A stretch of 64,000 bases of DNA from Natronosporangium hydrolyticum (GCF_016925615.1 NZ_CP070499.1:1302001-1366000), one strand, 5' to 3'; shown: positions 18,368 to 27,466, counted from the stretch's first letter. Translations and numbers: made by a program. Notes: generated by a model not told the origin, from the letters alone.

Positions 18368-18377
18368 CCAGGCCGCC

Positions 18378-19889
18378 ATGACCGCGCCATCGACGCCTGC
18401 CGGCATCGCGTTCGCCGCCCCACACCCGTCCGCGCTCGCCGCCGCCACCGAAGTGGTCACCGACGGCGGCGGGGTGATCGACGCCGCCGTGGCCGCCGCG
18501 GCAGCGCTCACCGTCGCCTACCCGCACCAGTGCTCGCTCGGCGGCGATCTGGTGGCGCTGATCCGCACCCCGGCCGGCCGGGTCCAGGCGGTGCTCTCGA
18601 TCGGGGCCGCCGCCGCGGCCACCGACGTGGCCGCCCTACGGGCCGCCGGGGACCGGATGCCGGCCGGCGGCCCGCAGACGGTCACGGTGCCCGGGGTGGT
18701 CGCGGGCTGGGCAGCCCTGGCGGGCCTCGGGGCGAAGCTGAGCCTGGCACGGCTGCTGGGCCCGGCCAGCGAGCTGGCCCGGACCGGGGTGCCGGTCAGC
18801 GCCGGACTGGCCCGGGCGGCCATCGCCCGGCGGGCAGTGCTGCAGGCAGACCCGGGCCTGGCGGCGCTGCTGCTGGCCGACTCCGGCGTGCCGGTCCCGC
18901 CCGGCACGGTGCTGCGCCAGCCAGCCCTGGCCCGCACGCTGGCCACAGTAGGCGACGACTGGCGCAGCTTCTATCAGGGCGAGGTGGCGGACCAACTCGC
19001 CGCCGGGGTGCAGGGGCTCGGCGGCCCGCTGCGAGTCGCGGACCTGCAAGCGCACCGCGCTGAGCTGACCGAACCGTTGCAGCTCACCACTGGCGCCACC
19101 ACCTGGTCGGTCGCGCCACCCCCGAGCCAGGGCGCTGCCCTGCTGGCCATGCTCGACGCTCACGCCGATCCGCTCACCACCGCCCACCGTGCGGAGCAGC
19201 GGCGGGACGCGTTGCTCGGGGACCCCCGATGCGGCCCGATCGACCTCGCCGGGCTGCTGCTGCACCGCGACGCCCCGGCCCCGCCGGCGCCGGTCGGGCC
19301 GAAGCCGGCGGGCGACACCGCCGCGATCACCGTGGTCGGCGGCGACGGCACCGTAGTCACCCTGATTCAGAGCGTGTTCCAGAGCTTCGGCGCCGGCATC
19401 CTGGAACCGACTACCGGGGTGGTGCTCCACAACCGAGGCTCGGCGTTCAGCCTTGACCCCACGCATCCCGGCCGGCTGCGACCCGGGGCGCGACCGCCGC
19501 ACAGCCTCTGCCCGGCGGTCGCCACCGCCCCCGGCCAGCTGGTCGCGCTGGGCGCCCAGGGCGGCCGGGCCCAGCCCTGGATCCTCGCCCAGGTCGCCGC
19601 CGCGCTGACCACCGGCGATCCGGCGGGCCTGCTCGCCCAGCCGCGATGGGTGATCGGTGGCCGGGAACTCGGCCGGCCCGAACCCAGCCTGGTCCTGGAG
19701 CCCGACGTGCCGGGGGCCGACGCGCTGCGAGCGACCGCGGCGCGGCTCGGCCGGGCGGTAACGCAGTGGCCGGCGCGGCACGACGACGCCGGGCACGTGC
19801 AGCTCGCTCGACTGACCCCGGCCGGGTTGGACGCCGCGACCGATCCGCGCGCCGACGGCGCCGCAGCGGTACTGCCGGTACCGGCATGA
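18378..19889 (+). CDS. Gamma-glutamyltransferase-family Ntn hydrolase
   Basis: A 503-residue GGT-family protein. The N-terminal region (GGGVIDAAVAAAAALTVAYP, then SLGGDLVALI) matches the large subunit. Thr314 in GDTAAITVV is the expected autocatalytic cleavage site and nucleophile, followed by FGAGILEPTTGVVLHNRGSAFS. No signal peptide is seen, so it may act in the cytoplasm, unlike typical periplasmic GGT. Beside a glutamine-synthetase-like ligase it could remove the gamma-glutamyl group at the end of the pathway, replacing PuuD; this is inference. Confidence 0.85.
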   Translation: MTAPSTPAGIAFAAPHPSALAAATEVVTDGGGVIDAAVAAAAALTVAYPHQCSLGGDLVALIRTPAGRVQAVLSIGAAAAATDVAALRAAGDRMPAGGPQTVTVPGVVAGWAALAGLGAKLSLARLLGPASELARTGVPVSAGLARAAIARRAVLQADPGLAALLLADSGVPVPPGTVLRQPALARTLATVGDDWRSFYQGEVADQLAAGVQGLGGPLRVADLQAHRAELTEPLQLTTGATTWSVAPPPSQGAALLAMLDAHADPLTTAHRAEQRRDALLGDPRCGPIDLAGLLLHRDAPAPPAPVGPKPAGDTAAITVVGGDGTVVTLIQSVFQSFGAGILEPTTGVVLHNRGSAFSLDPTHPGRLRPGARPPHSLCPAVATAPGQLVALGAQGGRAQPWILAQVAAALTTGDPAGLLAQPRWVIGGRELGRPEPSLVLEPDVPGADALRATAARLGRAVTQWPARHDDAGHVQLARLTPAGLDAATDPRADGAAAVLPVPA

Positions 19890-19948
19890 CGGCCTCGCCG
19901 ACGGCGCAACGGGCGGCGCAGCTGCTGGGCGGGCAGGCCGGCTCATGA
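19886..19948 (+). CDS. Possible 20-residue coupling ORF
   Basis: ATG 19886 overlaps the GGT stop as ATGA, and its own TGA (19946-19948) overlaps the ATG of the next gene, again as ATGA. The frame reads MTASPTAQRAAQLLGGQAGS and stops. It would let ribosomes pass from GGT to the amidohydrolase by termination-reinitiation. It may simply be a chance frame in a GC-rich spacer; no homology is claimed. Confidence 0.35.
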   Translation: MTASPTAQRAAQLLGGQAGS

Positions 19949-21555
19949 CCGACCTACTGGTGATCGGGGACGTCCGGACGATGGATCCGCGCTGTCCCCG
20001 AGCCGCTGGAGTGGCGATCCGGGCGGGCCGAGTGGTGGCGCTGGGGGACTGGCGACAGCTGCGCCGGCAGCTGCCGGCCGGCACACCAGAGCTCGCGCCG
20101 GCCGGGGCGGTGGTGCTCCCCGGCTTCGTCGACAGCCACATACACCTGATGTGGGCCGGCCGGGCCGCCAGCCGGGTGGCGCTCGCCGACGCCACCGGGA
20201 TCGGCGAGATCCAGGCCCGGATCAGCCGATACGCGGCAGCGCACCCCGGCCGGTCCTGGATCGAGGCGGATGCCGGCTTCGACCCCCCGGACCTGGCCGA
20301 GCGTCGACTTCCTACCGCGACCGAGCTGGAAGCCGCCGCCCCGGGCCGCCCGCTGCTGCTCGACCGGAAAGGCCACGACGCGCTGGTCAACCTCACGGGC
20401 CTGCGGTACGCCGGCATCACCGCGGCCACCCCGGACCCGCCGGGTGGCCGGATCGACCGCGACCCGCAGGGCATGCCGACCGGGCTGCTCGTCGAGCATC
20501 CGGCGGTCGCGCTGGTTCGGGCGGTGGTGCCAGCGCCGGATCTGGCGACTCGGGTCGGCTGGATCGTCGGCGGCCAGCGCGAACTGCTGCGGCATGGCAT
20601 CACCACCGCGGTCGACCCGGCGGTCGCGCCGGCCGACCTGGCCGCCTATGCGCAGGCCGAGCGTACCGGTGAGCTAGCCGGCCGGACGGTGGTGATGCCG
20701 CTCGGCGACGACCAGGTCAGCGACGCTGACCTGCGCCGCGCAGTCGCCGAAGCGGGGCTCGCCGCCGCCGACCCGGCGTGGCTGCGGGTCGGCCCGACCA
20801 AGCTGTTTCTCGACGGCGGCGGGTCGTTAGGCACCGCGCTGCGGTCGGTGCCGTGGCCGGGGACCGACGGCTACCACGGTCACCAGAGTCTGCGTACGAG
20901 CACGCTTCGGGCGCACTGCGCGGCGGCGGCCGCCGCCGGCCGGGGCGTCGGCGTGCACGCGGTAGGGGATGCCGCCGTGGCGCTGACCTTGTCGGTCCTG
21001 GCCGACGTGGACCGGCGTACCCCGGTGGCGGGCAAGGGATTTCACGTGATCCACGCGTACCTCGGGCCGACCGCTGCGGCGATGGCCGCCGCGCGGCGAC
21101 TCGCGATCGGGGTCTCGGCCCATCCGGCGCTGCAGTGGCACGTCGGCCGCGATCTGCTCACCCGGCTCGGTGAGCCGGCAGCCGCGGCGGCGAACCCGCT
21201 CCGGAGCTGGCTGGACGCCGGGGTACTGGTCGGCGGAGGCTCGGACGCGCCCGGGCCGCCGGTCTCGGTACTGCACGGCATGTGGCAGGCGCGGACCCGG
21301 CGAGTGCGGGGCCGCGACGAACCGTTGGGTCCGGGACAGGCGGTTACTGCCGAAGAGGCGCTCGCGTTGTTCACCACCGGCGCTGGGCAACTAGCCGCGG
21401 CCGGTAGGCCGGGCGCCGGTAGCGGCACGCTGTATCCGGGCGGCCCCGGGGACCTGGCCATTCTCGACGTGGACCCGCTCACCCCGGAGCCCTCGGCGCT
21501 GCTGTCGGGACGAGTGGTCGCGACCGTGGTGGCGGGCGTCGTCAGCGGCGGCTAG
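19945..21555 (+). CDS. YtcJ-like metal-dependent amidohydrolase
   Basis: A 536-residue amidohydrolase_3-family enzyme. The first metal motif is PGFVDSHIHL; the catalytic aspartate lies in VGGGSDAPGPPVS, and a C-terminal beta-sandwich segment ends with PGDLAILDVDPL. YtcJ-like proteins hydrolyse N-acyl, N-formyl or cyclic amide bonds. It is the last plus-strand gene of the catabolic island; the next gene is on the opposite strand and belongs to a polysaccharide locus. Confidence 0.85.
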   Translation: MTDLLVIGDVRTMDPRCPRAAGVAIRAGRVVALGDWRQLRRQLPAGTPELAPAGAVVLPGFVDSHIHLMWAGRAASRVALADATGIGEIQARISRYAAAHPGRSWIEADAGFDPPDLAERRLPTATELEAAAPGRPLLLDRKGHDALVNLTGLRYAGITAATPDPPGGRIDRDPQGMPTGLLVEHPAVALVRAVVPAPDLATRVGWIVGGQRELLRHGITTAVDPAVAPADLAAYAQAERTGELAGRTVVMPLGDDQVSDADLRRAVAEAGLAAADPAWLRVGPTKLFLDGGGSLGTALRSVPWPGTDGYHGHQSLRTSTLRAHCAAAAAAGRGVGVHAVGDAAVALTLSVLADVDRRTPVAGKGFHVIHAYLGPTAAAMAAARRLAIGVSAHPALQWHVGRDLLTRLGEPAAAAANPLRSWLDAGVLVGGGSDAPGPPVSVLHGMWQARTRRVRGRDEPLGPGQAVTAEEALALFTTGAGQLAAAGRPGAGSGTLYPGGPGDLAILDVDPLTPEPSALLSGRVVATVVAGVVSGG

Positions 21556-21594
21556 CCAGCGTCCGGCGACCGGCAAACCCGGCGCGAGGGCGGG

Positions 21595-22515
21595 TCAGAT
21601 CCCCCGGCCGCGCCGGTGGGCGGCGCGGACCACAGCGTCGGGCCGCAGCAGTCGGATCGAGACCGCCAGCGCCAGCCACGCCCGTGGCTCACGCAGATGC
21701 CGCCGCAGTGTCCGGGTCGCCCACCCGAACGCCGCCCGGCGCTGCCCGCTCGCCGCGGTGGCGAAAGCGATCTGGCCGGTCACCCGGGCCTCACCGCGGC
21801 GCTCCCCGGCGAACTCGGGGTACCGGGCCAACAACCACTGCAGCGCGGTGGCGATGGTTTGCCATCGTTGCGCGAAGTACGACTGCTCGTGCCAGCGGAC
21901 CGCCACCAGCGGTTCGGGGACGTTGCCGAGGTCGTGTCGACGGGCGGCGCGTAACAGCAGCTCGTAGTCTTCGGCGTAGCTGCCGGGGATCTCTTCGTCG
22001 ACCAGCCCAACCCCGTCGAGCAGCGCCGACCGCCGGAACAGAAAGGTCGACGGGTGCAGTTCGGTGAGCCGGCTGCGCAGTAGGGCCGCCAGCGGCACCC
22101 GCCGCCAGGGCAGCGTGCGGGGCACGTCCCGGTCGCGGTACCGGACCAGGATGCCGCAGCTGACCAGCTCCGCTGCGGGCTGCTCGGCGAACGCAGCGAG
22201 CTGCGCGGTGAGTTTGCCCGGTAGCCACTCGTCGTCGTCGTCGCAGAACGCGACCAGGGTGCCCTCGGCGGCGAGGATGCCGCTGTTCCGGGCACCGGCC
22301 AGCCCGGGTGTCCGCTGGTTGCGGATCACCCGCACTGGCCGGTCCGGGTGGTCGCCGACGAGCGATTCGTCCGGCTCAGACTGGTCGTAGACGACCACCG
22401 TCTCTACTCGACCCGGGTACTGCTGGTCGCGGATGGCCGCGAGCGCCGCCCGCAGCATCTCCGGCCGGTCCCGGGTCGGTACGACAACGCTCACCGTTGG
22501 GGATTCGGGGGTCAC
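21595..22515 (-). CDS. Family 2 glycosyltransferase
   Basis: A 306-residue GT-A fold transferase. VSVVVPTRDRPEMLRAALAA starts the nucleotide-sugar domain, GLAGARNSGILAAEGTLVAF leads to the DDDDEW metal-binding region, and EDYELLLRAAR is the acceptor-side motif. A C-terminal tail of about 60 basic residues may bind membrane. GTG 22515 is chosen because it overlaps the upstream sulfotransferase stop (GTGA). It probably adds one sugar of the exopolysaccharide repeat at the cytoplasmic membrane. Confidence 0.9.
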   Translation of the reverse strand: MTPESPTVSVVVPTRDRPEMLRAALAAIRDQQYPGRVETVVVYDQSEPDESLVGDHPDRPVRVIRNQRTPGLAGARNSGILAAEGTLVAFCDDDDEWLPGKLTAQLAAFAEQPAAELVSCGILVRYRDRDVPRTLPWRRVPLAALLRSRLTELHPSTFLFRRSALLDGVGLVDEEIPGSYAEDYELLLRAARRHDLGNVPEPLVAVRWHEQSYFAQRWQTIATALQWLLARYPEFAGERRGEARVTGQIAFATAASGQRRAAFGWATRTLRRHLREPRAWLALAVSIRLLRPDAVVRAAHRRGRGI

Positions 22516-23504
22516 GTCGTCGCCTCTCTGCGTCCGCGGTAATAGCCGTACCGGAGCCGCAGTGGCAGGGTGAGCAGGCTCACCATGGTGCGGCGCGGTC
22601 GGGGAAGCGCAGCTCGCCACCGGTCGTCCCGGTTGATCCGCAGCGGGCCGGCCGCGAACCGGAGCGGATTGCCCGCCACCGTGTGCGCGGGCGACGGCGA
22701 GGTCGGCGGATCCCGCAGGATCGCCCCGGCCGCCGGGTCGTCCGGCAGGTCCACCAGCTCCCGGATCCGGCGCAGCCAACCCTGCGGGTCGGCGGTGAAG
22801 TCCTCGTAGCGTAGCCGGGTCACCGGCGCGGCCCGGCTCAGCAGGTGAAAGGCGCCGTTCTGCACCGTCCACAGCCCACTGACGGTCAGCGTCGAGAACC
22901 GGGGCATGTATGCGTCGGCGTCGACGACTTCGGGCCGGCGGACCTGCCGTGCCCACGAGTAGGCCACCCCTCGGCTGTCCCGGACCAGGTGGAGCACCCG
23001 AAGGTCGAGCCCGGGGGAGTGCCGCAGCGCGAACGCCAGCGAGGCGTGCTTGCTGGAATCGACCACGACGGTGGCGCCGGTCAGCTCCCGCGCCGCCTGG
23101 TAGATGCGCTGATAGTAGGAGGTGTATTCGTGGACCTCCCGGCGCAGCTGGTCGGGCAGCCGGTACCGGGCGAGCCGCGGGATGTATCGGGTCCGGTCGA
23201 CCGCCGCCTTCAGCTCGGTCACCCGGTCGAGCGGCAGCTTCGACCAGCCGCCGAAGGCCCGCCGGCCGAGCTCCTGCCAGAACTCACAACCGGCGAAGCG
23301 TTCGCCGCAGCCGCAGCGCTCGTCGTCGACCAGGCCCCGTTGCCACAGGTGGACCACCTCACCCAGCGCGCAGACGTCCGGATGTTGCGCGAGCACCAGC
23401 TCGAGCAGGGTGGATCCGCTGCGGCCGAGGCCGCCGATGAAGAGCACCGGGGCCGGGGTGGCGGAAGTCGGTGGTGGCTCAACCTCCGGTGGTGGTCCAG
23501 TCAT
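22512..23504 (-). CDS. Sulfotransferase (PAPS-dependent), first of two in the locus
   Basis: A 330-residue sulfotransferase. The 5'-phosphosulfate loop is GGLGRSGST (residues 24-32) and the 3'-phosphate motif is LHLVRDSRGVAYSW. A CGCGERFAGCEFW cysteine cluster resembles that of bacterial sulfotransferases acting on glycans or lipids. ATG 23504 overlaps the upstream stop. Located between glycosyltransferase genes, it likely sulfates the polymer or its lipid-linked repeat. The N-terminal reading-frame extension beyond 23504 overlaps other genes and is not used. Confidence 0.88.
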   Translation of the reverse strand: MTGPPPEVEPPPTSATPAPVLFIGGLGRSGSTLLELVLAQHPDVCALGEVVHLWQRGLVDDERCGCGERFAGCEFWQELGRRAFGGWSKLPLDRVTELKAAVDRTRYIPRLARYRLPDQLRREVHEYTSYYQRIYQAARELTGATVVVDSSKHASLAFALRHSPGLDLRVLHLVRDSRGVAYSWARQVRRPEVVDADAYMPRFSTLTVSGLWTVQNGAFHLLSRAAPVTRLRYEDFTADPQGWLRRIRELVDLPDDPAAGAILRDPPTSPSPAHTVAGNPLRFAAGPLRINRDDRWRAALPRPRRTMVSLLTLPLRLRYGYYRGRREATT

Positions 23505-24049
23505 CGCTGACCGCCCAGGCGGGTCGGTGGGCGCCCGGTGTCGCCGGCGATGAGGTCCTCGACGATCTGGCCGACCCGGGCGACGGCGGCCGCCCGGAGC
23601 CGGGACTCGGCGGGGTCGGCGCGCCAGCGGAAGCCGGCCGGGTCGTCGAGGCCGCTGCGCAGCGCCGCCACCAGCGCCGGTTCGGACTCGCAGAGCACCA
23701 CCATCCGGTCTTGGGCGAGCCGGCGGGCGAACCGTTGCTGGTGGTCGTCGACGTGCTCCCGGCGGGACGGGTCGCGCGGCACCACGATCGGCAGGTGGCC
23801 GGCGCGCCGGGCCTCGGTGATGGTGGCCGGACCGCCGTGGGTCACTACCAGGTCGGCCTCCCGCAGCGATGCCTGCAACCGCGCATGGTCCAGGAAGTCG
23901 ACCGCCTCCGGCCCGGTCGGGGGTCGGCTGAAGCCGTGCTGCACCAGCAACCGGACCGCCGTCGCGGTGCGGTGCCAACTCTCCAACCAACCGACCAGCC
24001 GGTCGAACCCGTGTTTGTCCGTGCCCAGCACCGCGAGCACGGTGGTCAC
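23501..24049 (-). CDS. Glycosyltransferase catalytic subunit (GT28 C-terminal, ALG13/PssE-like)
   Basis: A 182-residue protein equal to the C-terminal half of MurG-type transferases. LAVLGTDKHGFDRLVGW opens it and VVTHGGPATITEARRAGHLP is the UDP-sugar-binding motif; EHVDDHQQRFARRL follows. It works with the membrane-anchoring partner encoded just upstream, as in ALG13/ALG14 or PssE/PssD pairs. GTG 24049 overlaps the partner's stop (GTGA), consistent with complex formation. Confidence 0.87.
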   Translation of the reverse strand: MTTVLAVLGTDKHGFDRLVGWLESWHRTATAVRLLVQHGFSRPPTGPEAVDFLDHARLQASLREADLVVTHGGPATITEARRAGHLPIVVPRDPSRREHVDDHQQRFARRLAQDRMVVLCESEPALVAALRSGLDDPAGFRWRADPAESRLRAAAVARVGQIVEDLIAGDTGRPPTRLGGQR

Positions 24050-24519
24050 AGCAGTCTCCCGACCACTGTCGCCTCGGGGTAGAGGCGTCGCTGCTCTTCC
24101 CACTGAACCAGCATCGCCGAGAGGAACGGCCGACACAGCCGAGCGGTGAGGGTGGGGGAGTCGATCCGGTCGAAGACCTCAATGTAGATCGTGGGGATCC
24201 CGAGCACCCGCGCGAGCAGGACGAACGGGAAGGCGACGCCGGCGCCGGTGGTGATCACCGCGGCTACCCGCCCTCGGCGTACCTGGCGGATCGCCAGCAG
24301 CGAGTTGCGGAGCAGATTCCACACGTTTCGGGTGGTGGGGTGGTAGGCCCAGGTGACATCTTCGTCGGCCAGTTGCGACCGGGCGTCTGGAGTGTCGAAA
24401 GTCACCCATCGGCGCCGACGGTGGTGATACCAGGGCTCCAACGCGAGGAGTTGCGCGAGGTGGCCGCCGCTCGATCCGACCAACAGCAGTGATCGCTGCT
24501 CAGGGTCATCCTCGGCCAC
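24046..24519 (-). CDS. Glycosyltransferase membrane/acceptor subunit (ALG14/PssD-like)
   Basis: A 157-residue protein with the Rossmann-like start LLLVGSSGGHLAQLLALEPW, the central VITTGAGVAFPFVLLARVLG hydrophobic segment and IPTIYIEVFDRIDSPTLTAR. These are typical of ALG14/PssD/EpsF N-terminal halves that bind acceptor lipid and recruit the ALG13-like catalytic partner. It begins a four-gene minus-strand run that ends with the family 2 glycosyltransferase. Confidence 0.87.
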   Translation of the reverse strand: MAEDDPEQRSLLLVGSSGGHLAQLLALEPWYHHRRRRWVTFDTPDARSQLADEDVTWAYHPTTRNVWNLLRNSLLAIRQVRRGRVAAVITTGAGVAFPFVLLARVLGIPTIYIEVFDRIDSPTLTARLCRPFLSAMLVQWEEQRRLYPEATVVGRLL

Positions 24520-24658
24520 GCTGCTCCCCCAGAATCCACCACACAGGTCGGCTGAATCGTCGCCAAGACGCTAGCTCAGTCGGTCGGGCGAAGGGAAGTG
24601 CTAGCTGTGCCGAGGTAACGGTCGGCTATCCGACACTCCACAAGGCCGCCCCCGCGCA
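24520..24658. other. Intergenic spacer, 139 bases
   Basis: Separates two minus-strand glycosyltransferase genes. It is less GC-rich than its neighbours and contains two GCTAGCT hexamer-like repeats, which may hold a promoter for the downstream four-gene run. No convincing terminator or open frame was found. Confidence 0.3.
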
Positions 24659-25585
24659 TCAGCCGCGGACCAGCGCATCCAGCTGGTAGATCGCCGCCGG
24701 GTCGGCTGACATGTCGAATTTGCCGCCGAAGTGGGCACCGGAGGCCACCGCCGCGTCCAGATCAGCCACTCCCAACGTACGGGAGCGGTTCAGCCCGGCG
24801 CCGGGACCGCGGAAGACAAAGTAGCGACGTTTGTCGTTGGTGAAGGCGAACTGGCCACTGTTGAGCAGGGCAGTGGCGAAGAACGCCTCCTCCGGCGAAA
24901 GGGTACGCCGGAAGTGGTCGACCAGGTCCGGCCGGCGGCGCCGGAAGTGCCAGAGATAGTCGACGACAGGCCAGGTCAACGACATGAATGAGGAACCGCC
25001 ATAGAGCCGGAGGTCGGGACCGAATGGTCCGGGCACCCGTCTGCCCACGGTCAGGCCGTACCCGACATGCACCCGGACCAGTGGTTGGACCAGGTTGATC
25101 GCCTGGAGCGGCCGGAGTCGTCGTTGCCAGGCCGGCGAGAGCCTGGCCAGCCGTCGGTGGTGAAACAGGTAACGGGAGCGGGCTCGGCGGGGTGGCCAGT
25201 GGTGGCCCGGGCCGAACGCCGGGAAGTACTGGAGGAGCCCGTCGGTGGGGGTGGCGGCGAGGTCGCGCTCGATCACCGGCAACGGCTGCAGTGGATAATG
25301 CTGGCCAGCGAGGTTGACCAGCCAGTCCACGCTGGTGCCGGTGGTCCGGAGCCACTCCACAGCGGCGTACCATCGATCGATGTGATTAAAATCACCGTAC
25401 CCGCCGATCGCGTACTGGACGGTGACCTCGCCCAACGCGCGGAGCGCAGTCTCGTCGATCGGCGCCCCCGCCCGATCGTGGCTGATCACCACGACGCTGT
25501 TGGGGCTACCGCGAGTAATCGTCTCGACCAGGTGATACAGCTGCTCCGGCAGGTGGTGGGAGTGGATGTTGTAGCAGACCCGCAT
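24659..25585 (-). CDS. Core-2/I-branching (GT14-like) glycosyltransferase
   Basis: A 308-residue protein resembling the core-2/I-branching N-acetylglucosaminyltransferase family. The diagnostic region is DWLVNLAGQHYPLQPLPVIE, followed by LYGGSSFMSLTW and FRRTLSPEEAFFATALLNSG. ATG 25585 is chosen; the longer open frame upstream runs through the divergent promoter and the Wzz gene and is an artefact. It likely transfers a branch sugar of the exopolysaccharide. Confidence 0.82.
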   Translation of the reverse strand: MRVCYNIHSHHLPEQLYHLVETITRGSPNSVVVISHDRAGAPIDETALRALGEVTVQYAIGGYGDFNHIDRWYAAVEWLRTTGTSVDWLVNLAGQHYPLQPLPVIERDLAATPTDGLLQYFPAFGPGHHWPPRRARSRYLFHHRRLARLSPAWQRRLRPLQAINLVQPLVRVHVGYGLTVGRRVPGPFGPDLRLYGGSSFMSLTWPVVDYLWHFRRRRPDLVDHFRRTLSPEEAFFATALLNSGQFAFTNDKRRYFVFRGPGAGLNRSRTLGVADLDAAVASGAHFGGKFDMSADPAAIYQLDALVRG

Positions 25586-25801
25586 ATGCTCCAGTGTGGC
25601 TGGCTCCGGCGCCGTGGTCCGGCCGGTCCCGGGGCGGGGAGTGTCAGATATCCGCCAGTAGCGATGCGGTGACCGTTCGGAGGAGCGGGCCGGCCCCGCG
25701 ACGATGGATAATCCGATGAGTTCGATGAGCCTCCTCGCCCGGCGTCGTTGCCGGCGCGAGGCGGGTGGGCGCCGACGGCGCCGACGAAACAGGGGAGAGT
25801 A
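25586..25801. promoter_or_regulatory. Divergent promoter region of the exopolysaccharide locus
   Basis: A 216-base spacer between oppositely transcribed GT14-like and Wzz-like genes, so it must hold promoters for both directions. The plus-strand gene is preceded by AGGGGAGAG. A GATAATCC stretch near 25705 could serve as a minus-10 box, but no matching upstream box is certain. Confidence 0.35.
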
Positions 25802-27466
25802 ATGGTCGACCAGGCGGCGACGCCACAGCCCACATTGGCGGACCTGCTGGAGTGGGTGCTTCGGCGCTGGTGGATCGTGGTGCTGTCGATCCTGGTGGCG
25901 GGCGGGGTCAGCGGGTTGGCGGCGGTGTTGCAGTCGCCCACCTACGCCTCCAGCACGTTGGTGCAGGTGCAGCAGGTGGGGCCGGAGTCGGCCGAGAGCC
26001 GGCTCAACCTGGACACCGAAGCGCAGGTGGTGCGCTCGATCGATACCGCTAGCCGGGTCGGTGAGATGATCAACTCCACCGAGCCACCGGCCGAGCTGGC
26101 CCGCCGAGTGAACGTGCTGGTCCCGCCGAACACCACCTTCCTGGAGATCTCCTTCGAGGCGGGCACCCCGGAACGCGCCCAGGCCGGCGCGCACGCCTTC
26201 GCCGAGGCCTACCTCGCGCAACGGGAGGAGACCGCACAGCAGGAGGTCAACGACCGGATCGAGCGGCTGAGCAACCAGATCGAGGCGCTGCGGGCCCAAC
26301 AAGCCGACGAACAGGTAGTGCTGCCGCTGCTGCACCAGCAGCTGCTGTTGCAGTCGGAGCCGATCCGGGGCGGCGACGTCCGCAGTCCGGCCAACCTGCC
26401 CGGCCAGCCCAGCTCACCGAACCGCACGCTCTACCTGGCCAGCGGGCTGGTCGCCGGCCTGCTGCTGGGGCTGGCGGCGGCGTTGCTCGTGCACCGGTTC
26501 GACCGGCGGGTGTTCCGGGCCGCGGACCTGCCCGCCGAAGTGGTCGACCAGGTGCTGCTGGAGCTGGCGGGCAGCCGGCCGGCGGCCCAGGTGATGGGGC
26601 CGACCACGCCGATGGGTCGGCAGTTCAGCCGGCTCCGCAACGTCATGCGGGCCAACGCTGATGCCCGATCCCCGGGGGGAGCCGGCTCGGCCCCGGGGGT
26701 GCTGCTGGTCTGCGGGGTGAGCGCCGGCACCGCCGCCGGCTTCGTCACCGCCAACCTGGCCGCCGCGTTCGCGCGGGCCGGTGAACGGGTCGCGGTGGTC
26801 GCCAGCGACTCGGCCAGCGCCGTCTTCGAGGCGCTCGGGGTCTCCGCCGGCCCCGGTCGCGGCCTCGCCGACGTGCTCGCCGGTGCGGTGGCACCGGGCG
26901 ACGCGACGGTGCCGTCGCCGGTGGTCAACCGGGTCTCGGTGTTGCGACCCGGTCGGCTGGACGAGCGCGAGGAGCTGACGGTCGGCGAGACGATGGGGGT
27001 GGTGCTCCGGCTCGCCAGCGGAGTAGACCGGGTGATCATCGAGTCGCCGCCGATGGCCAGGTCCATCGACGCCCAGGCGCTCGGCGTGACCGCCTCCGCC
27101 CTGCTCCTGGTCGCCGAGTGCCAGCGGACCACCGGGCCGGAGGTGGCCGCGGCGGTCCGGGACTTCCAACAGGTGCATGCCCCGTTCGCCGGGGTGCTGC
27201 TGGTCTCGCCGAGCGGGCGGGCGCGGCGCGGCGCCGGGCCGACCGCCCGGATCATCCCATCCTTCGTTGATTCGGCCGGAGACCCGGCCCCATCCGCCGA
27301 TGCGGCGCCGAGCGCCGGCCCGGCCAAGTCGCCGGCGCCGAAACCTCCGCCACCGCCGGGGCAACCACAGCCGGGTCCGCGGCCACCGGCGTCGGGTTCG
27401 CCGCCGTCAGCGCCGGACGACACGGTGGTGCTCGGGCGGATTCAATCCGACCGCGGCTCCTCGTGA
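25802..27466 (+). CDS. Wzz-like chain-length regulator with degenerate tyrosine-kinase domain
   Basis: A 554-residue membrane protein. A Wzz domain starts with TLADLLEWVLRRWW, a first helix (about 22-44), a periplasmic part with coiled coil (about 140-180), and a second helix (about 210-232). The cytoplasmic part follows the BY-kinase/CpsD fold, but the position of Walker A reads CGVSAGTAAGFVT, lacking the GK[ST], so ATP binding is doubtful. The last 75 residues are Pro/Ala-rich and lack the tyrosine cluster of BY-kinases. It probably sets polymer length without kinase activity. Stop overlaps the next start (GTGA). Confidence 0.82.
   Translation: MVDQAATPQPTLADLLEWVLRRWWIVVLSILVAGGVSGLAAVLQSPTYASSTLVQVQQVGPESAESRLNLDTEAQVVRSIDTASRVGEMINSTEPPAELARRVNVLVPPNTTFLEISFEAGTPERAQAGAHAFAEAYLAQREETAQQEVNDRIERLSNQIEALRAQQADEQVVLPLLHQQLLLQSEPIRGGDVRSPANLPGQPSSPNRTLYLASGLVAGLLLGLAAALLVHRFDRRVFRAADLPAEVVDQVLLELAGSRPAAQVMGPTTPMGRQFSRLRNVMRANADARSPGGAGSAPGVLLVCGVSAGTAAGFVTANLAAAFARAGERVAVVASDSASAVFEALGVSAGPGRGLADVLAGAVAPGDATVPSPVVNRVSVLRPGRLDEREELTVGETMGVVLRLASGVDRVIIESPPMARSIDAQALGVTASALLLVAECQRTTGPEVAAAVRDFQQVHAPFAGVLLVSPSGRARRGAGPTARIIPSFVDSAGDPAPSADAAPSAGPAKSPAPKPPPPPGQPQPGPRPPASGSPPSAPDDTVVLGRIQSDRGSS

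Noticed and set aside
24659-26335. 558-codon version of the GT14-like protein
   Set aside because: The extra N-terminal part crosses the divergent promoter and antisense Wzz gene; ATG 25585 gives a normal family start.
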